This document shows positions 44,734 to 53,272 of a stretch of DNA of 64,000 nt, in pieces (position 1 is the first letter of the stretch; each line of letters starts with the position of its first letter). The position numbers and the translations under genes are program-made. Below the pieces are notes generated by a model that ran no database searches, was not told the DNA's origin, and was given only the letters and a program-made list of their open reading frames with translations. This stretch comes from Sphingobium sp. Cam5-1 (lineage in GTDB: Bacteria; Pseudomonadota; Alphaproteobacteria; Sphingomonadales; Sphingomonadaceae), in assembly GCF_015693305.1 (NCBI RefSeq), contig NZ_CP065138.1, positions 1,860,001 through 1,924,000 on the forward strand, read 5' to 3'.

Positions 44734-46011
44734 ATGGCTCAGAGACCAGGCTTTGCATGCGAGACAAGCCGGCGACGCCTGCTCGGGATGAGCGTTGCCG
44801 CCAGCGCTGCGCAGCTGCTTCCGAACCGCGCCTGGGCGCGCAGTGCGCCTAGGTATCCTGCCATTCACGTGCTGGTTGATCAGACGATCGCCACAGAGGC
44901 TGCGCCCGGTGTGGTGGTGGCTGTCGGCAAGTGCAGCGGCCCAACTCGCTACGTCAGCGGTGGGACGCTGGCGTTCGGCAGCAGTCACGCCGTCGATGAA
45001 AACAGCCTCTGGCGTGTTTATTCGATGACCAAGCCGATTACCGGCATGGCGGCGATGCTGCTGATCGCGGAAGGCAAGCTAAAGCTGGATCAGCCGATCG
45101 CTGATTTCCTGCCAGCCTATTCCTCGATCCGGGTGCTGACTGATCCGGCGAAAAGTCTCGACGCCCGCCCAGCTACCGGTCCCATAACCATACGCCACTT
45201 GCTGACCCATACCGCAGGGCTTGGCACTCTGACCTCGCCCGGGCCGCTTGCCGATGCCTACCGGCGTGCGGGACTTGCGCCGAGCCGGGTTAGCCGCGCG
45301 GAGCAGGATGGCGCTTCAGCACCAAGTGCTTCGAGCCTCGAGATGTTCGCCGATCGTCTGGCGACGCTGCCGCTTCTTTCCGATCCCGGCGCAAAATGGA
45401 GCTATTCGGTTGGCCTCGATCTTCTCGGCCGGGTTCTGGAGGTCGCCTCAGGCATGCCCTTCGATCGCCTGCTGGAGCAGCGCTTCTTCGTTCCGTTGAA
45501 GATGCGCAGCAGCTTCTTCCAGGTGCCGCGCGACCAGGCTGTGCGCTTGGCCACCAACTACCGGCTGAAGAATGGTGTCCTCGAGCAAGTGGATGGCGGC
45601 ACCGATTCCGTGTTCCTTGATCCGCCGGCATATCCAGCTGGCGGCGCCGGGCTCGTCTCGTCCGCCCATGATTATGACCGGTTCCTGGCCATGCTGGCCA
45701 ACCATGGCACGCTGGATGGAATTACGGTCATGCCACCGAGCGCCGTGAAGCTGGGAATGTCTAACCTCCTGCCGCCTGGCGCAAGCATGGCCTCCTATTA
45801 TTGGCCGGCAAGCGGGGACGGCTTTGGCGCGGGAGGCAGCGTCGGCCTGTCGGGCCCCGGCAAAGGCGATTATGGCTGGCTGGGCGTTGCGGGCAGCAAG
45901 GCGTTCGTCAATGCTGACAGCGGCCTGCGAGCCTCGGGGTTCATCAACGTCATGGACAACTATACCTTCGCACCCGATCTTGTTTCAGCTGTTCATCGGG
46001 ATATCGGTTGA
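44734..46011 (+). CDS. Serine hydrolase of the beta-lactamase class C / esterase family, Tat-exported
   Basis: The product is 425 residues from the ATG after GGAGGGGGAAG. A twin-arginine signal (SRRRLLGMSVAASAAQLLP) leads to an AWA cleavage area. The catalytic SxxK is in VYSMTKPITG (serine near 97), the tyrosine motif is YSVGLDLLG, and the third motif region lies near the C-terminus. Such proteins are esterases, peptidases or lactamases acting in the periplasm. Substrate unknown. No operon partners. Confidence 0.88.
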   Translation: MAQRPGFACETSRRRLLGMSVAASAAQLLPNRAWARSAPRYPAIHVLVDQTIATEAAPGVVVAVGKCSGPTRYVSGGTLAFGSSHAVDENSLWRVYSMTKPITGMAAMLLIAEGKLKLDQPIADFLPAYSSIRVLTDPAKSLDARPATGPITIRHLLTHTAGLGTLTSPGPLADAYRRAGLAPSRVSRAEQDGASAPSASSLEMFADRLATLPLLSDPGAKWSYSVGLDLLGRVLEVASGMPFDRLLEQRFFVPLKMRSSFFQVPRDQAVRLATNYRLKNGVLEQVDGGTDSVFLDPPAYPAGGAGLVSSAHDYDRFLAMLANHGTLDGITVMPPSAVKLGMSNLLPPGASMASYYWPASGDGFGAGGSVGLSGPGKGDYGWLGVAGSKAFVNADSGLRASGFINVMDNYTFAPDLVSAVHRDIG

Positions 46012-46248
46012 GCAAAGCGCGATTTGGTGAAGCAAGCAGATCAATAGCGCAGTCGGAGCCAGGCACCAGGTGATCAAAGGCGACGTGGCGGTACGGCTGG
46101 GGCTTCGCGATTGCCGACTTCGAAGCACCACAGTATCGATTGCTGACAGGAACAGGCGTGTAGTGAGGTGTCCGCTGCCGCCGACAGAACAGTCGTTCAC
46201 AGTGCCACGGCCGGCTTTCGAAACCGGTCGTTCGGTCAGGTGCCAGCA

Positions 46249-47208
46249 CTACCGGATGGGCCGCCTTCCGCGCACTGAGTTCCCTTTAGCTAGCGTTGGA
46301 AAAGAGGCATATTCCACGGGTTGAACAAGTTGCCGGAACTCTTCAGCAGCGGCACCGATCTGTTCCCAGTTATCGACAGGTGCTCCCAGGATCGACCAGA
46401 ACTTGGGTTCATTGATGCAGTTTACCCGCCCAGTTTCCTTTCCGCTCATCTGCGTGATGAAGCCCCAGAACCACAGGTCATCCCACAGGGTCGGTCGATC
46501 CGCGAAGGAAAGCCCGCTTTGCTCGATCAGTACATTGATGGAGGTGAAGTCCTCGCCCGGCGCACCAAGACAGCCGAAAATATGCTCGATCACCGTGTCC
46601 ACAGGGATCTTGAGTCTGTCCTGCGGATCGATCGAGAAATCAGGCAAGAACCGCAAGTCGTGATTGATTGGCAGGGTGTGTATCTCGACGATCGACTTGA
46701 CGAAAAGGGCTGCCGTCTTCTTACCGAAGCCAGCCGCCTTCTCCAGCGCAGTCCGAATTTCCTCAAAAACTGGTCGGTTATCTCTATCTCGGACTATATT
46801 CGGCTTGGCAAGGGTCCACAGCGCCTCGTTTAAATCGCTAGGTGAGCGAGCCTTTTTGAAGGCATCGTAGTTTTGATGCAGCTGTTTCCAAGTTGGCATT
46901 AGTACATCCAGCTTGGGTGAAGACTGCATATGAGCTTTGGAATGCAGCAATGATTGCAGCTTGCTACCGGTATCGGGCCAAGGCAGAACGTCCTGGCGAT
47001 AGGCCGCGTGCTGCACCGCTTCGTTGAATTGTCGATTACGGACGAGAAGGTCGAAGATCCTCTCGAGCTTCCCTCGGAGTTCGTCGGTCAGGGTGTCTTT
47101 TCGCTTACTCACTTCAAATCCAGGTGTTGCCAACTCACCACCACGGATCCAGACGATCACGATGGGAGGCGCGGATTTACAGCCAAACGCTTTACGGTAA
47201 GTATACAT
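46249..47208 (-). CDS. Unknown protein with a helix-hairpin-helix-like segment
   Basis: The product is up to 319 residues. I do not recognise a named family. The segment ALEKAAGFGKKTAALFVKSI, followed by LPINHDLRFLPDFSID and RLKIPVDTVIEHIF, resembles the helix-hairpin-helix and following helices of base-excision DNA glycosylases. The usual catalytic lysine/aspartate context is not obvious. A GTG start at VSKRKD, 33 codons in, is a credible alternative. Neighbours give no clue. Confidence 0.6.
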   Translation of the reverse strand: MYTYRKAFGCKSAPPIVIVWIRGGELATPGFEVSKRKDTLTDELRGKLERIFDLLVRNRQFNEAVQHAAYRQDVLPWPDTGSKLQSLLHSKAHMQSSPKLDVLMPTWKQLHQNYDAFKKARSPSDLNEALWTLAKPNIVRDRDNRPVFEEIRTALEKAAGFGKKTAALFVKSIVEIHTLPINHDLRFLPDFSIDPQDRLKIPVDTVIEHIFGCLGAPGEDFTSINVLIEQSGLSFADRPTLWDDLWFWGFITQMSGKETGRVNCINEPKFWSILGAPVDNWEQIGAAAEEFRQLVQPVEYASFPTLAKGNSVRGRRPIR

Positions 47209-47587
47209 GCCTCTAGCCAGCCCAGAAGCGCAGCATTCGCCAACATCTCGGTCATTCGATCACTGGATGACAATGCCTGAAAGCGGTCGTTCATTCATCG
47301 AGGGCCGAACGGTCAATGATGGGACAAAGCCGCCGTTCTCCGCTCGTCACTTGAATGACGGCTTGCGGCAAGAGCAGCCGCTTGAGGCTACTTCGAATAT
47401 CATCTTTGGTAGACTGAGGTTGGTCTCATCTGCCGCTAGCGGCACCGCCGACATGGCATCATCCGCGCCGACGCTAAAACGCGTTTCTGCGTCGACCATG
47501 ATCTGCGGCATGATCCTATAGCCATAGCCGGCAAAGATGCCGCCGACCAAAGAGTTTAGCTCCCTGCCCGAACTTATCGTTGGATGG
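47209..47587. other. Region with a possible short outer-membrane-protein-like fragment
   Basis: No confident gene. A minus-strand frame at 47347-47598 contains LVGGIFAGYGYRIMPQIMVD and AETRFSVGADDAMSAVPLA, which reads like beta-barrel strands but is too short and overlaps the end of nhaA. It may be a remnant. Confidence 0.35.
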
Positions 47588-48958
47588 TCACCAGGCATTC
47601 CCTCGTTTGTGCCACGTCACCCAATAAACGGCCAACAGGCCCACGACAGCCGATGCGAGCGAGGCAAGAAGAATTCCCAGCTTCGCCGCAGCCAGCAGCG
47701 TCGAAGGATAAGCCAGGTTCGCAATGAAAAAGGACATAGTGAAGCCTATCCCCGTCAGGAAGGCGCCGGCCGTGAGGAAAGACCAGTTCAGGCCTGCTCC
47801 GAGCGTTGCTAGGCCGGAACGCAGCACCAGCCAGCTGAAGAGCAGAACTCCTATCGGCTTGCCGAAGACCAGCGCGACAAAGATTGCGACGGTGACAGGT
47901 TGGATGTCGGACGTTGAAAACGCGACCCCCGCATTGGCCAGAGCGAAGAGAGGCATGATTGCGAACCCCACCCAAGGGTGCAGCATCATTTCCAACCGCT
48001 CCAACGGCGATAGGGATTCGCTGATGGCGCGGCCCGCTTCCACAAGGTCGCGGCGGTCCGATGTGTCGCCACTCCACTCATGATCACGCGGCTCCATGAC
48101 GTTCCCGAGGATGGCGCGCAGGCGCGGCACACCCACCCAGATTCGCGCCGGGGTCATTAGCCCGAGTATGACACCGGCGATCGTCGCGTGGATGCCGGAG
48201 GCGTCAAGGCACAGCCAAAACGCGGCTCCGAAGAAAAAGTATATTGGGATGCTTCTGATGCCCAGACGAGCGGCGATGGCGATTACACTGAGGACCAAAA
48301 ACGCAAGACCGATTGCGCCGAAATTCAAGGCATTCCCGTACCCAATCGCCACGACCAGGATGGCGCCAATGTCATCGAAAATCGCCAGGGCTATGAGGAA
48401 CAGGCGCAAGCTGTGGGGAACGCGCGAACCAAAGAGCGCAAGCCCCCCGATGACGAACGCCGTATCGGTCGCCATCACCGTTCCCCAGCCGTGCGTGCCG
48501 GCTTTTCCGGCCAGAATCGCAATGTAGATCGAAGCAGGCACTATCATGCCGCCCAGCGCAGCTGCGAAAGGAAGGGCCGCCGTTCGCAGGTTTCGCAATT
48601 CGCCCAGAGCGAACTCGCGCTTCATCTCCAGGGACACCACGAAGAAAAAGAAGGTCATCAATCCGTCGTTGATCCAGTGTCCCGTTGAACGGGTAAAGTC
48701 CAAGGGGCCGATCTGCAGCCCGATCTGCATCTCCCAGAACGCCAGGAATTGCTCAGACCAAGCCGTATTTGCGAGGGTCAATGCGACTATCGTAGCGACC
48801 AGCAACAATCCCCCGGCTGCGGCCTCGACCCTGAGGAACTGCGTGAACGGCTTCGTTAGTCGGTCGGCAAACTCGTGCGGCAGGCCTGGATTTGCGGGAT
48901 CGATCATCTCGGCCTCTTCATACTGCGGCCTGAGGGTTGTAGTATTCAGGAACGGCAT
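47588..48958 (-). CDS. nhaA: NhaA-type Na+/H+ antiporter
   Basis: The product is up to 456 residues. NhaA exchanges one Na+ for two protons across the inner membrane at high pH. The key segments are MATDTAFVIGGLALFGSRVP and LIALAIFDDIGAILVVAIGY, with the paired aspartates of the ion site. SGIHATIAGVILGLMTPAR and LTGIGFTMSFFIANLAY follow. A start at MIDPANP (48907), preceded by GAGG, is the better-supported alternative because the first 17 residues lack family similarity. It stands alone after the small-protein operon. Confidence 0.93.
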   Translation of the reverse strand: MPFLNTTTLRPQYEEAEMIDPANPGLPHEFADRLTKPFTQFLRVEAAAGGLLLVATIVALTLANTAWSEQFLAFWEMQIGLQIGPLDFTRSTGHWINDGLMTFFFFVVSLEMKREFALGELRNLRTAALPFAAALGGMIVPASIYIAILAGKAGTHGWGTVMATDTAFVIGGLALFGSRVPHSLRLFLIALAIFDDIGAILVVAIGYGNALNFGAIGLAFLVLSVIAIAARLGIRSIPIYFFFGAAFWLCLDASGIHATIAGVILGLMTPARIWVGVPRLRAILGNVMEPRDHEWSGDTSDRRDLVEAGRAISESLSPLERLEMMLHPWVGFAIMPLFALANAGVAFSTSDIQPVTVAIFVALVFGKPIGVLLFSWLVLRSGLATLGAGLNWSFLTAGAFLTGIGFTMSFFIANLAYPSTLLAAAKLGILLASLASAVVGLLAVYWVTWHKRGNAW

Positions 48959-49035
48959 GTGCGCATGCCGTGATGGCCGGGCACAGGATCCTAACGTACA
49001 AGCGATGGATCTCCTCCGATTTTTGGTGGCTCAGT

Positions 49036-49302
49036 TCAGGGGCTTTCGAACCCCCTGTCCGGGTTTTCGCTGAGCAGCCTGTCCTCTTCGCTGGGCAACC
49101 TCTCATTTTGGAGAGCGGCCATGTCCGCAATGATGCGCGTTCGTTCGCGACGAGCTTCGCGTTGTTCGGCGGCAACAGCCACGGTGCCCCATGCCTTGGC
49201 CGCTTTCTCGGCCACGCGGCGGATGTTTTCCAACACCGCATTGATCGCGCGATCACGCTGGATGATCTCCTGCATACGGCAAAAGGTCGATGAAAGTTCC
49301 AT
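49036..49302 (-). CDS. Small helical protein of unknown function
   Basis: The product is 88 residues from MELSSTFCRMQ, which follows GAAAGGACATCCC. The chain is almost entirely helical and charged (IIQRDRAINAVLENIRRVAE, then AAEQREARRERTRIIADMAA). It is the third gene of an operon with the WENEGG protein at 49501 and the 53-residue gene at 49343. Confidence 0.6.
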   Translation of the reverse strand: MELSSTFCRMQEIIQRDRAINAVLENIRRVAEKAAKAWGTVAVAAEQREARRERTRIIADMAALQNERLPSEEDRLLSENPDRGFESP

Positions 49303-49342
49303 GGGATGTCCTTTCAAAAGCTCAATGCCCAGGTGGCCAAGA

Positions 49343-49504
49343 TCAGGAGGGCTTTTGGTCACGTCTGGCCTGAGCAACTGCGTCGCTCAACTTCGAGTAG
49401 CGATAATCCTTGTAGCGATAGTGATCGACCCGAACGCGAGTGATCTCGTAATGAGCCATCTGCTCGGCCGCAGCGGCTTCGTCTAGTTCAGAAGGATCGT
49501 TCAT
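49343..49504 (-). CDS. Small protein (53 residues), translationally coupled
   Basis: ATG at 49504 overlaps the stop of the upstream gene (ATGA). It reads MNDPSELDEAAAAEQMAHYE and then ITRVRVDHYRYKDYRYSKLS, ending in RRDQKPS. The tyrosine- and arginine-rich YxxTRVRVDHYRYxxYRYS pattern is distinctive and looks conserved. Function unknown. It is short and easily overlooked. Confidence 0.65.
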   Translation of the reverse strand: MNDPSELDEAAAAEQMAHYEITRVRVDHYRYKDYRYSKLSDAVAQARRDQKPS

Positions 49505-49875
49505 CCTGGTTGCTCCTGCGACTGAACACCGGCCCGCAGCACATCAAGCTTCGCCTTTTGCTGGCGAAGGACGCGAGAGCGATTTGCATAGGTGTTGTAA
49601 CGCATCCCTACCCGCCCATCGGCAAAATCGCTGGCCAGCTTGCTTTCCATGCGACGAACCTGAGCCTCGAGCGTCTCGACATCATTGGCGGAAAGTGCGG
49701 GAGTTGGCGTCGGGGACTTCGCTCCGGCGACGTGACCGCCTTCATTCTCCCAATTGTCCTCGCGCAGGGATCGCGCGGCGTCACCCTCCGCACCGCTGGA
49801 TTGCGGGGTCATGGGAAGATCGAGTGGAAGAACCGCGCTGTCCGTACTCGTTTCGCCAATAGATAAAAAGGACAT
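49501..49875 (-). CDS. WENEGG-motif protein (3), first gene of a three-gene operon
   Basis: The product is 124 residues. AARSLREDNWENEGG lies near residues 33-47. The C-terminal half (DVETLEAQVRRMESKLASDF, YNTYANRSRVLRQQKAKLDV) is a helical domain. The leader contains GAGAGA and GTGCTCCCG, and a 10-bp stem occludes GGAG before the ATG. It is translationally coupled to the 53-residue gene downstream. Function unknown. Confidence 0.65.
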   Translation of the reverse strand: MSFLSIGETSTDSAVLPLDLPMTPQSSGAEGDAARSLREDNWENEGGHVAGAKSPTPTPALSANDVETLEAQVRRMESKLASDFADGRVGMRYNTYANRSRVLRQQKAKLDVLRAGVQSQEQPG

Positions 49876-49876
49876 C

Positions 49877-49915
49877 GTTCGTCTCCATCATGAGCGGGAG
49901 CACGAACTATCTCTC
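49877..49915 (-). promoter_or_regulatory. Leader hairpin hiding the ribosome binding site of the 49501-49875 gene
   Basis: On the minus strand GTTCGT-G-CTCC (49897-49907) pairs with GGAG-ACGAAC (49877-49886) over ten base pairs with one bulged G and a 10-base loop. GAGAGA is at 49910-49915. The outer stem sequence differs from the other leaders while the CTCC/GGAG core and the fold are kept. Confidence 0.55.
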
Positions 49916-50036
49916 GGCCGCATTCGAGCCCTGGGCATTGGAGTGCGGTAAATTCGATATGGGGTGTGCACTGCGAAATACCATGGGCGGAGAGGCCTTT
50001 TGGCAAGCCACCCTGTTATCCACCCGCGCATGCTGG

Positions 50037-50892
50037 TCAGCGCAGTTCGACTTCCACGCTCATATGGTCCAGCATGTTCGTTGGCCCCGCATAGCTGCCG
50101 CTGACCGGCGCGATCTGGTAGATACCTCGACCGGTCGCGACAGGCACAAGGTTGAAACCACCAACGCTGCGGTTGGTCGGGTCAAAGGTGATCCAGGCAG
50201 CGCCGGGTACAAAGACCTCCGCCCAGGCATGGGTGGACCCGGTCATATTCTGGCCGACGAGGTTTTCCTTCCGGTTGTCGAGATACCCCGAGACGATCCG
50301 CGCGCCGAAGCCGAGACTGCGCGCTGCCTCGACGAACAACACCGAGAAATCGCGGCATGATCCCCAGCCGCGGTTCAATGTCTCCACGGGGGACTGTGTG
50401 CCTTCATCCTCTCGCGCCTGATAAAAGATCCCGTTGCCAACGCCGGTGGTCAGGTCTTTTAGCAGTGCAAGCGTATCGGTCGGATTTCCAGCGACGAATC
50501 CTCGCGTCCAGTCACGCAACCGATGGGCCTCGTCCGGGTACTGCATGACGGTCAAACTGCCGAGGTCCGTCCAATCGTCTGTATCGAAAAGGATAATTGA
50601 TCGCCGATGCAGCGATATCGAACACCGGCCACGCGACTGCGCTCACGGCGAGCACCGATCTGCTTTTGACAATCGGGCTGTCGGTCATGACTGGAACGGT
50701 CGCTGTCGCAACCGCGTTGCCGGCGACGTCACGGGTCCAGGAAATGCTCGCCTCGGGCGTGATATCGAGATCAAAAGATACGAGTTCGAGATCATGACCT
50801 TCGCGCGGGCGCAACATCAGCCGGTGGGGGCCAAGCTGGACCGGCTGCCTATAATGGTAGGATGTGCGGTGCCTGATGGTGAGCATGCTCAA
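50037..50892 (-). pseudogene. Second transglutaminase-like gene, frameshifted
   Basis: The first 110 residues (MLTIRHRTSYHYRQPVQLGP, PEASISWTRDVAGNAVATAT) end with AINYPFRY. The frame then changes by one base near 50580, and the remainder continues as DDWTDLGSLTVMQYPDEAHR with the cysteine in RGWGSCRDFSVLF, the histidine in STHAWAEVF and the aspartate in WITFDPTNR. All catalytic residues survive in the second frame. It is a diverged paralogue of the gene at 37405-38259, and one indel would restore it. A sequencing error is possible. Confidence 0.75.
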
Positions 50893-50947
50893 ATGGCTTC
50901 ACTGGTAGCGCTGCATTGCCGGCGTACCCATATAGATGATGATGATC

Positions 50948-51205
50948 TCAGCGTATCGATCCGCGGCGGACCATGTTGACGATTGCGAGCAATATGATCG
51001 ACCCCACGAGCGAGACCAGAAATGTCGTGATCGTGAGCGGCGCATTGTTGATCTCGCCCCGCGCAAAAATCAGGCCGCCGATGAAGGCGCCGATGATGCC
51101 GACCATGATATTGAGAATGATGCCCTGCTGTCCATCCGTGCGCATGATGACGCTTGCAAGCCAGCCGATGACGCCGCCGACGACAAGCCACATGATGATT
51201 CCCAT
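50948..51205 (-). CDS. GlsB/YeaQ/YmgE-type stress membrane protein
   Basis: The product is 85 residues from MGIIMW, which follows AGGAGAG. Three hydrophobic helices contain the family pattern WLVVGGVIGWLASVIMRT, then GIILNIMVGIIGAFIGG and a last helix. These small inner membrane proteins are induced in general stress. It is followed by the frameshifted transglutaminase gene on the same strand. Confidence 0.88.
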   Translation of the reverse strand: MGIIMWLVVGGVIGWLASVIMRTDGQQGIILNIMVGIIGAFIGGLIFARGEINNAPLTITTFLVSLVGSIILLAIVNMVRRGSIR

Positions 51206-51528
51206 GATCGCTCTCCTGTGATCCATAATCCAGAAGACGATCTCGCCGCATCGGCATATCGCGCCCGGAGTATATTAAATCATCGGACGGGGCATCCGTT
51301 CCATGAATATTATATTCTATATGTGTAAATACCTATCAGTCGGCAGGTGAATCATGGCGTTTCCGAAAATATAAATATGGAATATTTGCAACGATATCGA
51401 ACCTCGATCGTTCCCTGATAGCTGCAAGCGATACCTCTCCATCCTGGACGGTGCGTTTCCAGCCAAAGAGCGGACGTGCCTTTTCTTGCCGGAACAACTG
51501 GTGGATTCGGGTCCGCGAGGAACATAAC
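51206..51528. other. Divergent intergenic region, AT-richer
   Basis: This 323-bp region separates the GlsB-type gene from the DUF4142 gene and should hold both promoters. It is AT-rich around 51280-51380. I found no clear general-stress promoter of the GGAAC/CGTT kind at correct spacing. Confidence 0.35.
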
Positions 51529-52113
51529 ATGAAATGTTCAATGATCTCCGTCCTGCTCGGGACGGCAATGCTCAGCGTCCCTACGGTCGCCCCAGCCCAG
51601 TCCACCATGCCCGCCATGACGGGCAGCTATTCCAGCGCGGACGTGGGCGCCGCACCCATCCACGGCCTCGATGGTCCGGCCTTCTCTGCCTCCGCATCCG
51701 ATGCCAATCTGTTTCAGATAGCGGCAAGTCGGCTTAGCCTCGCGCGCTCACAGCGTGGCGACGTCAAGAACTATGCGCGCCGTATGATCTCGGAGGCGCA
51801 AACCTCCCAGCAGACGCTTCTCGCCTCGCTAAACAACGACCAGCGCAGGATCGCCCGGCCGACCACCCGATTGTCGGCAGAACGAGCTTCGATGCTCAAG
51901 ATGTTGCGGAGCACGCCGCGGGGATCGTTTGACAACCTCTATCTCACCCAGTCCGCACGCGTTCAGCAGGGCAATTGGGCCACTTACAAGGGCTATGCCG
52001 AAGACGGCGCCGACCAGTCGCTGAAACAGGTTGCCGGAAACGGCGTGCCGATCATCGAGCAACAGCTCCAGCAGGGCGATGCGCTGTTGCCATCGACCCT
52101 CTCCGCAAACTGA
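51529..52113 (+). CDS. DUF4142-type exported protein
   Basis: The product is 194 residues from MKCSMI. A signal peptide ends near VAPAQS. The rest has the DUF4142 layout: ASDANLFQIAASRLSLARSQ, VKNYARRMISEAQTSQQTL, then a helical body. These ferritin-like helical periplasmic proteins occur in stress clusters of alphaproteobacteria. An earlier in-frame ATG would put charged residues before the signal and is unlikely. Next genes in line are the four-helix-bundle and PRC-barrel genes. Confidence 0.82.
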   Translation: MKCSMISVLLGTAMLSVPTVAPAQSTMPAMTGSYSSADVGAAPIHGLDGPAFSASASDANLFQIAASRLSLARSQRGDVKNYARRMISEAQTSQQTLLASLNNDQRRIARPTTRLSAERASMLKMLRSTPRGSFDNLYLTQSARVQQGNWATYKGYAEDGADQSLKQVAGNGVPIIEQQLQQGDALLPSTLSAN

Positions 52114-52182
52114 GCGCCACGAGGAGCCGGAGGGTGCCATCCCTTCCCGCTCTTAATACTACCCAAATAAAGGATACAAAAC

Positions 52183-52629
52183 GTGAGCGACAAGCATGAT
52201 ATCTCGGTTCTGAACGGACTGATCACAACGACCCTCGACAGCCTGAAAGGCTTCGAGGATGCAGCCGAAGACGCTAAGAGTACGCGCTTTGAGACCCTGT
52301 TCGCCGGCTTCGCGCTTGATCGCAGACAGGTCGTCGCTTCCCTGCAGGCGGAAGTACGCGGGCTCGGCGGTGAGCCTGAGGACAGTTCCAGTTTCCTGGG
52401 CGCGGCGCATCGCAGCTTCATGGACCTCAAGCAGGCGTTCACTGGCAAGAACGACAAGGCGATCATCGACGAAGTCGAGCGCGGCGAGGATCATATCAAG
52501 GCCAAGTTCGAAATCGCGTTGAAGGACACCGACCTGCAACCCGCAACACGGGACGTCATTCGCGACGCCTTCACCTCTGTGAAGGCCGGGCACGACCAGA
52601 CCAGCGCATTAAAGCACAGTCTTGCCTGA
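52183..52629 (+). CDS. PA2169-type four-helix-bundle protein (DUF2383)
   Basis: The product is 148 residues, starting at GTG after AAAGGATAC. It shows VLNGLITTTLDSLKGFEDAA, then FAGFALDRRQVVASLQAEVR, LGAAHRSFMDLKQAF and DEVERGEDHIKAKFEIAL. This is the ferritin-like four-helix bundle of PA2169/DUF2383 proteins. It may bind metal through its glutamate and histidine residues. It is co-directional with DUF4142 and PRC-barrel genes, a common stress grouping. Confidence 0.88.
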   Translation: MSDKHDISVLNGLITTTLDSLKGFEDAAEDAKSTRFETLFAGFALDRRQVVASLQAEVRGLGGEPEDSSSFLGAAHRSFMDLKQAFTGKNDKAIIDEVERGEDHIKAKFEIALKDTDLQPATRDVIRDAFTSVKAGHDQTSALKHSLA

Positions 52630-52692
52630 GAATGCTTGTCCAGTCCGGGGTGGCGCTTGCTGCCCCTGGCTTTCACTCAAAGGAGCCAAGCC

Positions 52693-53079
52693 ATGGCCAC
52701 CAATGCAGAAGCACCAGCCGCGCCCCTTGGCGCGGTTGTCCTGATCTCCGCCGACGACATTCGCGGCAAGGCCGTGCATGGCCGCGATGGCGACAAGCTG
52801 GGTACGATCGCCAAGCTTATCCTTGATGAGCGGACCGGACAGATCGCCTATATCATCCTGTCCACCGGGGGATTTCTCGGATTGGGGCAGAGCTATCACC
52901 CCATTCCCTGGTCGGCTTTTCGCCACAGCGAGACGGAGGGCGGATATGTGGCCGCCATCGACAAGCGCCTGTTGGAAGGCGCCCCCAGCTTCCGGCCGGA
53001 TTCGGCGCCTCTATTCGACGAAACCTATGGTCGGCGCGTGACCGATTATTATAGGATAGCGCCGGCAGCCAATGGCTGA
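52693..53079 (+). CDS. PRC-barrel domain protein
   Basis: The product is 128 residues after AAAGGAGCC. The PRC-barrel strands are visible: ISADDIRGKAVHGRDGDKLG, TIAKLILDERTGQIAYIIL, STGGFLGLGQSYHPIPWSAF. These small barrels act in RNA processing or photosynthetic complexes. Stand-alone forms of this kind are stress-linked and of unknown partner. Two inverted repeats follow the stop. Confidence 0.88.
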   Translation: MATNAEAPAAPLGAVVLISADDIRGKAVHGRDGDKLGTIAKLILDERTGQIAYIILSTGGFLGLGQSYHPIPWSAFRHSETEGGYVAAIDKRLLEGAPSFRPDSAPLFDETYGRRVTDYYRIAPAANG

Positions 53080-53092
53080 TCTGGACCGGTCT

Positions 53093-53144
53093 TGTCCCGA
53101 ATTCGGGACAGCACCATCTGCCCGGCGTTGAATAGATGCCGGGC
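53093..53144. terminator. Two consecutive inverted repeats after the PRC-barrel gene
   Basis: The perfect palindrome TGTCCCGAATTCGGGACA (53093-53110) is followed by the hairpin GCCCGGC (53120-53126) with GCCGGGC (53138-53144). There is no long T-run, so terminator function is likely but not certain. The palindrome could also be an operator for the downstream kinase gene. Confidence 0.45.
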
Positions 53145-53272
53145 TTACGCACGATGATGCTATGGTCAAGCCACGAGTCTACGACCTCCTCAAAGGAAAG
53201 TCCGATTCGCGATTACCGGATGCAGCTTTCATTACCGTGAGCTTTCCGGCTTCCCCGGAAAGGGGCATCATT

